From the NCBI RefSeq assembly GCF_001429505.1, contig NZ_LMJW01000018.1:1-64000 (forward strand): a DNA stretch of 64,000 bases, read 5' to 3'. This DNA comes from Allobosea sp. Root483D1. Its GTDB lineage: Bacteria; Pseudomonadota; Alphaproteobacteria; Rhizobiales; Beijerinckiaceae. How positions within the stretch are numbered: position 1 is the first letter of the stretch; each line of letters starts with the position of its first letter. A program made the position numbers and the translations under genes. Positions 35,506 through 44,439 of the stretch are shown one piece after another. The notes beneath the pieces were generated by a model. The model was given only the letters and a program-made list of their open reading frames with translations. It made no database searches and had not been told where the DNA came from.

Positions 35506-36510
35506 TCAGCCCGCCACGCCGGCCAGTTCCTTCTGGCGGATGCAGGCGACGCTGTGGCCGGAGCCGACCTCCTCGATGGGGGGAATCGCGCTGGCGCAGG
35601 CGTCGATGACATGCGGGCAGCGCGTGCGGAAAACGCAGCCCGAGGGCGGGTTCAGCGGGCTCGGAATATCTCCCTTGAGGATCACGCGCTCGCGCCTGAC
35701 GCTGGGATCGGGCACCGGCGCCGCCGAGAGCAGCACCTTGGTGTAGGGGTGGCGCGGATTGGCGTAGACCTCCTGCGCCGGGCCCTTCTCCATGATCCGG
35801 CCGAGATAGAGCACGACGATGTCGTCGCAGAGATACTCGACGACCGAAAGGTCATGGCTGATGAAGACCATGGTCAGGCCGAGCTCGCGCTGCAGCTCCT
35901 GGATCAGGTTGAGCACCTGCGCCTGGACCGAGACGTCGAGCGCCGAGACCGGCTCGTCGGCGATGATCAATTCCGGCTCGACCACGAGCGCGCGGGCGAT
36001 GCCGATGCGCTGGCGCTGGCCGCCGGAGAATTCGTGCGGGTAGCGCCTTGCATGGTCGGGATTGAGCCCGACCCGGCCAAGCAGTTCGGCGATGCGCGCC
36101 TCGCGGGCCTTGCCGCGAGCGAGCCCGTGCGTGTCGATCGCCTCGCCGATGATCTCGCCGACGCGCATGCGCGGGTTGAGGCTGGAATACGGGTCCTGGA
36201 AGATGATCTGCAGGCGGCGGCGATAGCCGCGCAGCGCCTTCTCTGACAGCCCGAACAGATCGATGCCGTCGAAGACAGCCTCGCCGCCGGACGGTTCGAC
36301 GAGACGCAGGATGCAGCGCCCGACCGTGGTCTTGCCCGAGCCGGATTCGCCGACGATGCCGACGATGCTGCCGCGGCGGACATCGAAGGAGACGTCCGAG
36401 ACGGCGCGAACCTCGCCACCGCGCGTCGGGAAGATCTTCTGGAGATTGCGGACGGAGAGCAGCGGCGCTTCCGTCTTGTCCGCATGGGCGGGCGTGCTTG
36501 CAGCGGTCAC
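35506..36510 (-). CDS. Peptide/opine-type ABC transporter ATP-binding protein (DppF/OppF)
   Basis: 334 residues. Walker A GESGSGKTTVGR, Q-loop FQDPYSSLNPR, signature FSGGQRQR, Walker B LIIADEPVSALD, and the oligopeptide C-terminal domain (PVPDPSVRRER, then GCVFRTRCPHV) that marks the Opp/Dpp group. The cysteine pair in the C-terminal region is typical. It starts at a GTG overlapping the next ATPase gene. Last gene of the leftward operon. Confidence 0.85.
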   Translation of the reverse strand: MTAASTPAHADKTEAPLLSVRNLQKIFPTRGGEVRAVSDVSFDVRRGSIVGIVGESGSGKTTVGRCILRLVEPSGGEAVFDGIDLFGLSEKALRGYRRRLQIIFQDPYSSLNPRMRVGEIIGEAIDTHGLARGKAREARIAELLGRVGLNPDHARRYPHEFSGGQRQRIGIARALVVEPELIIADEPVSALDVSVQAQVLNLIQELQRELGLTMVFISHDLSVVEYLCDDIVVLYLGRIMEKGPAQEVYANPRHPYTKVLLSAAPVPDPSVRRERVILKGDIPSPLNPPSGCVFRTRCPHVIDACASAIPPIEEVGSGHSVACIRQKELAGVAG

Positions 36511-37553
36511 AGCGCGTCGTGCCTCCAGCAGCGGGTGAGATGGGCGGCGGCGACGTCGATCAGCGGCGGCGCGTCCTGCGTGCAGCGCTCCTCCACCAGC
36601 GGACAGCGCGGCGCATAGCTGCAGCCGGGCGGCAGCGCGAGCGGGCTCGGGACATTGCCCGGAATGGCGTTGAGCAGGGCCCGACCCTGGCCGGGAATAC
36701 GGTCGCGCCGGGCATCGGGGATGCAGGCGAGCAGGCCGCGCGTATAGGGATGGCGCTGCCGCGCGAATAGTCCGCCGACCGGCCCCTGCTCGACGACGCG
36801 CCCGGCATACATCACCGCGACCTCATGGGCGATTTCGGCGACGACGCCGAGATTATGGGTGATGAACAGGATGCTCATGCCGATCTCGGCCTGGAGCCGG
36901 CGCAGCAGATCGAGGATCTGCGCCTGGATGGTGACGTCGAGCGCCGTGGTCGGCTCGTCGGCGATCAGCAGCGATGGGTTGCAGGACAAGGCCAGCGCGA
37001 TCATCACGCGCTGACGCATGCCGCCGGACATCTCGTGCGGATACTGCGCGAGGCGTCGCTCGGCCGCGGGTATCTCGACCAGCTCGAGCATCTGCTTGGC
37101 CCGCGCCCGCGCCTGGCTGCGCGACATCTTCTCGTGCAGCAGGATCATCTCCATGATCTGGTCGCCGATGGTGAAGAGCGGGTTGAGGCTCGTCATCGGC
37201 TCCTGGAAGATCATCGCGATCTCGCTGCCGCGGATGGCACGCATCCGCTTCAGTGGGACCTGCGCAAGATCGATGACCTCGCCGCTGCGCAGGCGGTAGA
37301 GGATGCGCCCGCCGACGATGCGGCCGGGATCGGCGAGCAGCCGCATGATGGTGAGGCTGGTCACCGACTTGCCGGAGCCGGATTCACCGACCACCGCCAG
37401 CGTCTGGCCGCGACGCAGCGAGAAGCTGACGCCGTCGACCGACTTGATCGCCTGCGAGCCGATGAGGAAGTGGGTCTGCAGGTCCTCGACCTTGAGCAGG
37501 ATGTCGTCGCCGGCCCGGGATGCGGCGACGGGGGCGAGTTCCATGGTCGCCAT
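36507..37553 (-). CDS. Peptide/opine-type ABC transporter ATP-binding protein (DppD/OppD)
   Basis: About 348 residues. Walker [13 protein letters not shown]-loop [10 protein letters not shown], signature [10 protein letters not shown], Walker [13 protein letters not shown], and the C-terminal Opp motif [21 protein letters not shown]. It forms a heterodimer with DppF to power import. AAAGGA lies 9 bases before ATG 37553. A GTG at 37559 overlapping the permease stop is the alternative. Confidence 0.85.
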   Translation of the reverse strand: MATMELAPVAASRAGDDILLKVEDLQTHFLIGSQAIKSVDGVSFSLRRGQTLAVVGESGSGKSVTSLTIMRLLADPGRIVGGRILYRLRSGEVIDLAQVPLKRMRAIRGSEIAMIFQEPMTSLNPLFTIGDQIMEMILLHEKMSRSQARARAKQMLELVEIPAAERRLAQYPHEMSGGMRQRVMIALALSCNPSLLIADEPTTALDVTIQAQILDLLRRLQAEIGMSILFITHNLGVVAEIAHEVAVMYAGRVVEQGPVGGLFARQRHPYTRGLLACIPDARRDRIPGQGRALLNAIPGNVPSPLALPPGCSYAPRCPLVEERCTQDAPPLIDVAAAHLTRCWRHDAL

Positions 37554-37555
37554 CG

Positions 37556-38416
37556 TCACAGGTCCTTTCGCAGGCGCGGATCGAGCAGATCGCGCAGGCC
37601 GTCGCCGACCAGCTGCAGCGACAGCACGGTCAGCACGATCGCGGCACCGGGGAACAGCATCATCCAGTCGGCCTGGCCGATGTATTGGCGCCCGCCGGCG
37701 ATCATCGTGCCCCAGGTCGGGACCTCCGGGCTGACGCCGACGCCGAGGAAGGACAAGCTCGCTTCGGCCAGCATCGCATAGGCGAAGATGAAGCTGGCCT
37801 GGACCAGGATCGGCGAGACGAGGTTGCGCAGGACATGGCGCGTCATGATCCGCCAGGTCGGCACGCCGAGCGCGCGTGCCGCCTCGACATAGGGCAATTC
37901 GCGGATGATCAGCGTCGAGGCGCGCACGATGCGGGCAAGGCGCGGCGCATAGACGATCCCGAGCGCAACGATCACGGTCGCGAGCGAAGGGCCGAGCGCC
38001 GCGACCAGCGAGATCGCCAGCAGGATGTCGGGGAAGGCCATCATCGCGTCGATGATGCGGGCGATGACGCTGTCCAGCTTGCGGAAGAAGCCGGCCATCA
38101 GGCCGAGCGTGATGCCGAGCACGGCGGCGAGCGCGGTCGCGGCCGCGCCCACCAGCAGCGAGAGCTGGCCGGCATAGATCGTGCGGCTGAAGATGTCGCG
38201 GCCGAACTCGTCGGTGCCGAAGAACCAGCGCTCGCTCGGCGGTTTCAGGCGGTTCACCACCGAAAGCCGGCTCGGCGAATAGGGCGCGATCAGCGGCGCG
38301 AGGATCGCCAGCAACGCGATGATGGTGAGGACGATGAGGCCGATCACCAGCGTCTTGCGCTGCAGGATCAGGCTGGCGAGCCGCGGACGGCCGGCGGGAG
38401 CGGAGGAGGCGGCCAT
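37556..38416 (-). CDS. ABC transporter permease (DppC/OppC)
   Basis: About 286 residues. N-terminal cytoplasmic tail, then six membrane helices. FGTDEFGRDIFSRTIYAGQLSLLVG is the OppC N-terminal signature, and EAARALGVPTWRIMTRHVLRN is the EAA loop contacting the ATPases. The open frame extends further upstream but begins inside the preceding permease, so ATG 38416 is chosen. Confidence 0.85.
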   Translation of the reverse strand: MAASSAPAGRPRLASLILQRKTLVIGLIVLTIIALLAILAPLIAPYSPSRLSVVNRLKPPSERWFFGTDEFGRDIFSRTIYAGQLSLLVGAAATALAAVLGITLGLMAGFFRKLDSVIARIIDAMMAFPDILLAISLVAALGPSLATVIVALGIVYAPRLARIVRASTLIIRELPYVEAARALGVPTWRIMTRHVLRNLVSPILVQASFIFAYAMLAEASLSFLGVGVSPEVPTWGTMIAGGRQYIGQADWMMLFPGAAIVLTVLSLQLVGDGLRDLLDPRLRKDL

Positions 38417-39375
38417 CAGTAGCGCACCCTTGGATCGATTGCGAGGTAGAGCATGTCGATCAGGAAGTTGATCAGCACATAGAGGGCGGCAATGACGAGG
38501 AGCGCGCCCTGGATGACCGGATAGTCGCGGCGCAGCACCGCCGAGACGACGAGATTGCCGATGCCCGGCAGGCTGAACACGGTCTCCGTCACCACCGCGC
38601 CCGAGACCAGCAGCGCCGCAGTCAGGCCGACCACGGTCAGCACCGGGATCAGCGCGTTCTTGAAGGCGTGCTTCATCACCACGCCCCACTCGCCCATGCC
38701 CTTCGAGCGGGCGGTGCGGACATAGTCGTCGTTCAGCACGTCGAGCATCGAGGCGCGGGTGAAGCGGGTGATCAGCGCTGAGGAGACGATGCCGAGCGCC
38801 AGCGCCGGCAGGACGAGATGGCGCAGCCGCTCGATGAAGGAGGCGTCCGGGCCGCCATAGCCGGAGGCCGGCATCCAGCCATAGCGCACGGCGAAGACCT
38901 GTATCAGGATCAGGCCGAGCCAGAAGCTCGGAATGCTCGCGGCGAACATGGCGAAGGTGGTGGCGAGCTGGTCGAACAGCGAGCCGCGCTTATAGGCCGA
39001 GAGAATGCCGACCGGCAGCGCGATCGCACTGGCGATCAGGATCGAGAACAGGGTGAGGAAGAAGGTCGGCTCGGCCCGCTCGGCAAGCGCGCTCAGCACC
39101 GGCATGTTGAGGAAGATCGACTGGCCGAGGTCGCCGCGCAGCATCTGGCCGAGGAACAGCACATATTGCGTCAGCAGCGACTGATCGAGCCCGAGCCTGC
39201 TGCGCAGGCCGGCGATGTCGGCGGCCGTCGCATCGGGTCCGAGCATGACCGCCGCCGGGTCGCCAGGGGCGACGCGGACGATGATGAAGACGATCGTCAC
39301 GACGGTGAACATCACCGCCAGCATGCCGAGGATGCGCTGCATCACATATCGCGTCATCGCGTGCCGGTTCCCCAT
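38416..39375 (-). CDS. ABC transporter permease (DppB/OppB)
   Basis: 319 residues. Six membrane helices. YVMQRILGMLAVMFTVVTIVF starts helix 1, RVAPGDPAAVMLG follows, and YVRTARSKGMGEWGVVMKHAFKN is the EAA loop. ATG 39375 is used; an internal ATG at 39357 with GGGGAACC upstream is equally possible. A long hairpin separates it from the binding-protein gene. Confidence 0.85.
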   Translation of the reverse strand: MGNRHAMTRYVMQRILGMLAVMFTVVTIVFIIVRVAPGDPAAVMLGPDATAADIAGLRSRLGLDQSLLTQYVLFLGQMLRGDLGQSIFLNMPVLSALAERAEPTFFLTLFSILIASAIALPVGILSAYKRGSLFDQLATTFAMFAASIPSFWLGLILIQVFAVRYGWMPASGYGGPDASFIERLRHLVLPALALGIVSSALITRFTRASMLDVLNDDYVRTARSKGMGEWGVVMKHAFKNALIPVLTVVGLTAALLVSGAVVTETVFSLPGIGNLVVSAVLRRDYPVIQGALLVIAALYVLINFLIDMLYLAIDPRVRY

Positions 39376-39411
39376 TGCTTCATCGAGGCTTCGCCCCGGT
39401 CATGAACGCAG

Positions 39412-39444
39412 GCCCGTGGCCGTGCGCAGGGCACGGTCACGGGC
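39412..39444 (-). terminator. Long hairpin between binding-protein and permease genes
   Basis: Arms 39412-39425 and 39431-39444 pair over 14 positions with one mismatch and a 5-base loop. Such stems after the binding-protein gene of ABC operons usually stabilise that mRNA or attenuate read-through, giving more binding protein than permease. Confidence 0.55.
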
Positions 39445-39478
39445 GTCTCAGAGGTGGCCCAAAGGCCGCCTCAGCCGG

Positions 39479-41011
39479 TCACGGCTTGAGCGAGGCGTTC
39501 CAGAAATACGGCCAGGGCGAGGCCGTGTAGCCGGCAAGGCGCGGGGCCTTGGCGCTGAGGGCGGCGAAGTCACCGACCTTGTAGAACGGCGCTTCGTCGA
39601 AGATCAGCTTCTGCAGGTCGGCGAAGATGGCGACGCGCTTCTTCTCGTCCGACTCGGCATTGAGGGCCGAGAGCAGCTTGTTCTTGGCTTCGCTCGCCCA
39701 CCAGCCGGGATAGCTGTCCGGCAGCGGTGCGATCAAAGCCGGCTCGGCCAGGAACGGGCTGTGGGTGATGAAGATGTCCCACAGGGCCGGCTCGGCCCGG
39801 CGCTGCACCAGGGTCGCCCAGTCGACGACCTGCAGGTCGACCTTGAGGCCGGCGGCCTTGAGATACTCGGCGGCGACCTGCGCCATCTTGTAGTGGAACT
39901 CGTATTGCCGGCTGGTCAGGATCCGGATCGGCGCGCCGTCATACTTGGCGGTCTTCGCCAGGGCCTTGGCCTTGTCGGCATCGCCCTGATTGTAGGCCTT
40001 GATGCCGGCGTCGCTGCGCCAGGCATAGCCTTCCGGATACATGGCGCCGTCGACCTTGTAGAATTCGGGCTTGCCGAAGGCCGCGGCCAGCATGTCCTCG
40101 GCATTGAGCGCCGCCTGGACAGCCTTGCGCATGTCCTTGGACGTCATCATGCCCTGCTTGCTGTTCATGATGAACATCGGCCAGCCGAAGCCCTGCATCA
40201 GCAACGGCTCGGTCTTGGCCTGGCCCTTCAGCCGATCATAGGCCTCGACCGGGATCAGGTCGGCGAAGTCGAACTGGCCGGCGAGTGCGCCCTCGACGCG
40301 GGTGTTGGCATCCGGCACCGGCACGAAGCGGATCTCGTCGAGATACTGCTTGCGCGCGCCGCCGAAGCCGTCGGGCTCGCCCTGGCGCTGCTTGTAGCCG
40401 TCGAAGCGGGTCAGCTGGATGTACTGGTCGGGCTTGCGCTCCTTGAGCTGGTAAGGCCCGGTGCCGATCACCTCCTTGATCGGGTTCTCCATCTTGTCCG
40501 CCGGCATGATCACCGCGGCCGAGTTGTTGAAGGCGAGCAGCGCGGTCAGCGGCGCGAACGGGGCCTTCAGCGTGATCTTGACCGTCTTCTCGTGGGACGC
40601 CTCGATTGCGGCGATGTTGTCGGCGACGAGCTTGCCGCGCGAGGCCAATTCGGTCCAGCGCTTCAGCGAGGCGACGACGTCCTGCGCGGTCATCGCCTTG
40701 CCGTTGTGGAAGGTGACGCCCTGGCGCAGCGGGATGGTGTAGACCTTGCCGCCGTCGCTGATCTGCGGAAGCGTCTCGGCCAAGAGCGGCGTCAGCGCCC
40801 AGTTCTTGTCGAAGGTGTAGAGCGTCTCGTAGAAATGCTGGGTGATCATTCCCAGCAGGTCGCCGGCCGCGACCATCGGGTCGAGCGTGTTGGGCTCGCC
40901 GATCGTGGCGACGTTAATCACTCCGCCCTTCTGCTGGGCGAGAGCCGGCGCCCCCGCGCCTACCGCAACGGCGAGTGCCGCCGCGCCGATCCGGGTCAAT
41001 TTCTGCAACAT
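39479..41011 (-). CDS. Periplasmic solute-binding protein (SBP family 5, DppA-type)
   Basis: About 510 residues. Signal peptide LTRIGAAALAVAVGAGAPALA-Q, no lipobox. Family segments: GEPNTLDPMVAAGD, FYETLYTFDKNW, LAETLPQISDGGKVYTIPLRQGVTFHNGKAMTAQDVV. It delivers a peptide, opine or similar ligand to DppBCDF. GGGAGG lies before ATG 41011. The ligand may be an amide cleaved by the neighbouring creatininase-type enzyme (inference). Confidence 0.85.
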   Translation of the reverse strand: MLQKLTRIGAAALAVAVGAGAPALAQQKGGVINVATIGEPNTLDPMVAAGDLLGMITQHFYETLYTFDKNWALTPLLAETLPQISDGGKVYTIPLRQGVTFHNGKAMTAQDVVASLKRWTELASRGKLVADNIAAIEASHEKTVKITLKAPFAPLTALLAFNNSAAVIMPADKMENPIKEVIGTGPYQLKERKPDQYIQLTRFDGYKQRQGEPDGFGGARKQYLDEIRFVPVPDANTRVEGALAGQFDFADLIPVEAYDRLKGQAKTEPLLMQGFGWPMFIMNSKQGMMTSKDMRKAVQAALNAEDMLAAAFGKPEFYKVDGAMYPEGYAWRSDAGIKAYNQGDADKAKALAKTAKYDGAPIRILTSRQYEFHYKMAQVAAEYLKAAGLKVDLQVVDWATLVQRRAEPALWDIFITHSPFLAEPALIAPLPDSYPGWWASEAKNKLLSALNAESDEKKRVAIFADLQKLIFDEAPFYKVGDFAALSAKAPRLAGYTASPWPYFWNASLKP

Positions 41012-41069
41012 TTGTCGTCCCTCCCTGTTGTTTCTTGCCTGTTGGTCTTCAAAAAAACTGCGCGCGCCG

Positions 41070-41828
41070 TCAGCGCAGGCGGATCGTCTCCACCACATGG
41101 GCGAGCTGCGCGGTCACGGCGGCGGTGATGGCCTCGCCCTTCTCGCGCGTGGCCAAAGACGGGTCGCCGACGACCCCGGTGCCACCGGACATTTCGTGCA
41201 TCGAGCGGAACAGCGCGCCCCGCGCCGGCAGGATCATGTCGGCATTGGCCCAGTCATGGGTCTCGACATAGCTCATGCCGGAGACCAGCGCGGTGCGGAC
41301 GCGATCGGGTGCGCCGAGCAGCATCAGCGAGGTCTCGAACTCGCAGGCATGGTTGACGCCGGCGAAGGCGCTTTCGCGGATCGTGCCGAGCTCCTTCGAA
41401 GCCAGTCGCCACCAGGTCAGGAAGGCGACGCGGCAGTCGCGGTGTTTCGTGCCGAAGCTCTCCAGCAGCACCTGGCCGATCGCCTGGTTGCCGCCATGGC
41501 TGTTGAAGACCACGATGTTGCGGAAGCCGTGGCGCACGACGCTGTCGAGGATATCGCCGACATAGGCCAGGAAGGTCTCGTGGCGGACGCTGAGCGTGCC
41601 GGCGAAGTCCATATGATGCTCGGAGCAGCAGATCTTCACCTGCGGCAGGATCAAGACACCGTCGCCGAGGCGCTGCTCAAGCGCCTGCAGGAAATGGTCG
41701 CCGATGACGGCGTCGGTCTCGAGCGGCAGATGCGGGCCGTGCTGCTCGATCGCGGCGACGTTCAGCACGACCGGGATGTCGCGATCGAGCGCGGCGACCT
41801 CATTGGTCGTCAGGGTTTCCCAACGCAT
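41070..41828 (-). CDS. Creatininase-family amidohydrolase
   Basis: About 252 residues. Metal-dependent amidohydrolase fold. Seen: NVAAIEQHGPHLPLETDAVIG (metal ligands Glu, His, Asp), FNSHGGN (second His), and ACEFETSLML with catalytic Glu. The family includes creatininase, the FAPy deformylase ArfB and the MftE peptidase, so the substrate is not set by sequence. ATG 41828 is chosen from homology; upstream sequence lacks conserved character. It is between the binding protein and the enolase-superfamily gene, all leftward. Confidence 0.75.
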   Translation of the reverse strand: MRWETLTTNEVAALDRDIPVVLNVAAIEQHGPHLPLETDAVIGDHFLQALEQRLGDGVLILPQVKICCSEHHMDFAGTLSVRHETFLAYVGDILDSVVRHGFRNIVVFNSHGGNQAIGQVLLESFGTKHRDCRVAFLTWWRLASKELGTIRESAFAGVNHACEFETSLMLLGAPDRVRTALVSGMSYVETHDWANADMILPARGALFRSMHEMSGGTGVVGDPSLATREKGEAITAAVTAQLAHVVETIRLR

Positions 41829-41847
41829 GGATGTGAGCTCGTCTCTT

Positions 41848-42996
41848 TTAGGAAATCGTGCGGCCGCCGACGCGGAAGCGGGCGATGGCGGCTTCGTCGA
41901 GGACGATGCCGAGGCCCGGCCCCTCGTCGGGGATGCGCACATGCGGCGGCTCGAAGGCCAGCGGCCTGGTGAGCAGGTCGTGGCTGCGGATCATCCGGCC
42001 GAAGATGTCGCTCGGCCAGACGCAGCTCTTCGCCGCCGCGGCCTGATGGACATACATCGCCTCGAGGATGCCGAGATCGACCTCTGATCCGTGCCAGCAA
42101 TAGACGCCGGCGGTCGAAGCGATGTGGTCGAGCGTCTGGAACTTGGCGAGGCCGCAATTGAAGTTGAAGCCGTCGACCGCGCCATGGGCGATAGCGTTGA
42201 TCGCGTCATGCGCGCGCTGGCCCTGATAGACGTAAGGCAGCGAGACGTGCAGCACGATCGGGATCGAGGAGAAGCGGCGCAGTTCCGCGAAATCCTGCAG
42301 CATCCAGCGCGGCAGCGGGTCCTCGAGCAAGAGGACGTTGCCGACCTTCTCCAGTTCCCGGATGATCGGGCGGGCATTGCCGGAATTCTCCCAGCGCTGG
42401 TTGGGATCAAAGATCACCTTCATGCCGGGCGCATGCTGCTTGATCTGTGCGCACCAGCCGGCGACGTCGTCCTCAAGGTCGCATTTGAACTTGATGACCT
42501 TGTAGCCCTGCTCGAAATAGCGCTTCACCCAGGGGCCAACCTCCTCCTGCGTGCGATGGCTCGACCAGGCGCTGACATTGACCCGGTCGCGGATGGCGCC
42601 GCCGAGCAGCCGGTGCATCGGCACGCCGAGCGTCTTGGCATAGGCGTCCCAGATCACGCATTCGAAGCCGTCATATTCGCGGCAGAGCGGCAGCGGCAGG
42701 TCCTGCAGCGGCAGGTCGAACACCGACTGGCCGATCAGGTTGGCGCAGATCGCCTCGATGCGCGGCCACTCATGGTCGCGATAGAACTCGCCGATGCCGA
42801 CGACGCCGTTCTTCAGCGTCATCCGGACGATGAGCTTGGGCAGTTCGTCGAACTGCACGCTCCAGCCAGCCTTGCCGCCGACCGGCAGCATGTGGAGCGG
42901 CTTGGCCAGGGTCTCGGAGTTGATCACGCCGGGATGGGCGGGGACGACGACCTCGTCGAACTGGAAGGAAACGATCGTCCCGTCGGCTGGCTGCAT
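41848..42996 (-). CDS. Mandelate racemase/muconate lactonizing enzyme family protein (enolase superfamily)
   Basis: 382 residues. N-terminal capping domain then (beta/alpha)7-beta barrel. Seen: KVIKFKCD (K-x-K catalytic region, about 165-172), FDPNQRW (metal Asp), LLEDPLPRW (metal Glu), and a HGSEVDLGI segment near the end. It would abstract an alpha-proton of a carboxylate, as in sugar-acid dehydration or racemisation. The third metal ligand usually follows in an E/D motif; here the region reads VLHVSLPY, which is atypical. First gene of the operon, with its promoter at 43042-43069. Confidence 0.75.
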   Translation of the reverse strand: MQPADGTIVSFQFDEVVVPAHPGVINSETLAKPLHMLPVGGKAGWSVQFDELPKLIVRMTLKNGVVGIGEFYRDHEWPRIEAICANLIGQSVFDLPLQDLPLPLCREYDGFECVIWDAYAKTLGVPMHRLLGGAIRDRVNVSAWSSHRTQEEVGPWVKRYFEQGYKVIKFKCDLEDDVAGWCAQIKQHAPGMKVIFDPNQRWENSGNARPIIRELEKVGNVLLLEDPLPRWMLQDFAELRRFSSIPIVLHVSLPYVYQGQRAHDAINAIAHGAVDGFNFNCGLAKFQTLDHIASTAGVYCWHGSEVDLGILEAMYVHQAAAAKSCVWPSDIFGRMIRSHDLLTRPLAFEPPHVRIPDEGPGLGIVLDEAAIARFRVGGRTIS

Positions 42997-43041
42997 TGGC
43001 TCGGCTCGTCTTTTGGCTGGCGCATGGCGCGACGGGCCGGG

Positions 43042-43069
43042 AATGTAGCTAGATTACATTTACTGTCAA
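43042..43069 (-). promoter_or_regulatory. Sigma-70 promoter of the enolase-creatininase-ABC operon
   Basis: Minus strand: -35 TTGACA (plus 43064-43069), 16-base spacer, -10 TACATT (plus 43042-43047). The transcript would start about 40 bases before ATG 42996. Confidence 0.6.
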
Positions 43070-43074
43070 TCTAG
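43049..43074. promoter_or_regulatory. Candidate RpiR operator over the promoter
   Basis: Perfect inverted repeat CTAGATT (43049-43055), 12-base gap, AATCTAG (43068-43074). It spans the spacer and -35 element of the operon promoter. Confidence 0.5.
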
Positions 43075-43181
43075 TCGAAGCCGTTCGCTTGGGTGACTTG
43101 CGGTATCGTCCCGAAATGATGCATGGCCCGACTGCGGACACCGAGCCGGAGCGCCCCTGCGGTCGGCGATAAATTCCAAAA

Positions 43182-43196
43182 TATCTCATTGAGATA
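43182..43196. promoter_or_regulatory. Palindrome between the RpiR gene and the operon promoter
   Basis: Perfect TATCTCA, T, TGAGATA in an otherwise GC-rich stretch. It may be a second regulator site or the end of the RpiR transcript; it has no T run. Confidence 0.3.
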
Positions 43197-43295
43197 ATCG
43201 ACTTGGCCGGCATGGCCGCGCGTCGATCCGCCGCGCCCGGCGGGGCGAGCTTCCTGTTGAAATCAAAAATGTAGCAAAATTACCAACTGGCCCGC

Positions 43296-44180
43296 TCAGT
43301 CACCGATCGGCTGACCCTCGGTGCTGCCGTGGAGGGCGATCAGGGTCGCGCGGGCGCGCCAGAGCTTCTTCGAGACGATCTTCATGCGGCGGGCCCCGAG
43401 CAGCGTCGCCATGCAGTCGAGCAGGAAGAGCTGCCCGTAGCGGCCGCGGTTGGGCATGTAGAAGAACTTCTCCTCGTCGAATGCCTGCAGCGGCACCAGC
43501 ACGCTGGCGAGCCCGGCGAGCGGGCTCGCCGGATGAGTGACGGCGATGACCCCGGCTTCCTGGCTGCGGGCGATCTCGGCACTGTCGAGCAGCGAGCGTG
43601 GCTTGCCGGTGACCGAGAAGATCAACAGCACATCCTCCGGGCCGCAGGTCGCGGCCATGACGCGTTGCTGATAGGGATCGGCCGTCGAGGATGCCGCGAC
43701 ATCGAGGCGGAAGAGCCGGTTCTCCGCTTCGGTCGCGACATTGGCCGAGCTGCCGCCGACGCCGAAGCAGAACACCCGTCGCGCCTTGTCGAGCACATCG
43801 ACGGCCGCTTCGATCGCCTTCGGATCATGCTGGCTGAAGGCCATCGCCAATGCCTGCACGGTCGCGTTGTAGACGTGCTCGGCGACCTCGTTGCCGGTGT
43901 TGGCCGGCTGCTGGCGTTCCGCCGCGAGATACATCCGGCCGATCGCATATTCCTGCGCCAGGCGGATCTTGAAGTCGGTGAAGCCATTACAGCCCATGCG
44001 GCGGGCAAAGCGGACCACGGTCGGCTCGCTGACCTGCGCCTGCGTGGAAAGATCCCTGGTGCTGATCCGCGTTGCACCGTCGATGTCCGCCAGAATGATC
44101 TCGGCGACGCTGCGCTCGGCCCGGTTCATCTCGGGCGCGTCATGCCGCATGCGGTCGATCAGGCTGGTCACGTGGCGCAT
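43296..44180 (-). CDS. RpiR-family transcriptional regulator
   Basis: About 294 residues. N-terminal HTH_6 domain (NRAERSVAEIILADIDGATRISTRDLSTQAQVSEPTVVRFARRMGCNGFTDFKIRLAQ, residues about 18-75) and C-terminal SIS sugar-isomerase domain (ARRVFCFGVGGSSANVA, then LLIFSVTGKPRSLLDSAEIA). SIS domains sense phosphosugars or acid sugars, which fits control of an enolase-superfamily catabolic operon. ATG 44180 is preferred; the 15 or so residues upstream in the open frame lack homology. Confidence 0.85.
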   Translation of the reverse strand: MRHVTSLIDRMRHDAPEMNRAERSVAEIILADIDGATRISTRDLSTQAQVSEPTVVRFARRMGCNGFTDFKIRLAQEYAIGRMYLAAERQQPANTGNEVAEHVYNATVQALAMAFSQHDPKAIEAAVDVLDKARRVFCFGVGGSSANVATEAENRLFRLDVAASSTADPYQQRVMAATCGPEDVLLIFSVTGKPRSLLDSAEIARSQEAGVIAVTHPASPLAGLASVLVPLQAFDEEKFFYMPNRGRYGQLFLLDCMATLLGARRMKIVSKKLWRARATLIALHGSTEGQPIGD

Positions 44181-44439
44181 CGTCCTGTTCCCGCGCGCGC
44201 TGCTGCGCCGCCGCGCATGTCTTGGCATGTGCGGATGGATTTGGCCAAGCCAAGGTCTTCCATCCCGTGCACGGCTCTCGCGCCATTGCGGACGCTTCGG
44301 AACAAGGCCGGATGCGACGCGAAGCCCTCGGGCGCCCGACCGGCCGTATCCACAGCGCGATGACAGAGATCGTCACCTTGCTGGTCAGGGAGCGTTATTT
44401 CCTGCAGCTTGCGCAGCCGTCAGCGGAGACAGATCAGCC

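Larger units (their letters stand above)
42997..43295. other. Control region between the RpiR gene and the enolase-ABC operon
   Basis: 299 bases, no gene. It holds a sigma-70 promoter overlapped by an inverted repeat and, about 115 bases further upstream, a 15-bp palindrome. All are listed separately. Confidence 0.5.

Noticed and set aside
39215-41128. 637-codon open frame opposite the ABC binding protein
   Set aside because: Antisense to a clear SBP family 5 protein; no family features.
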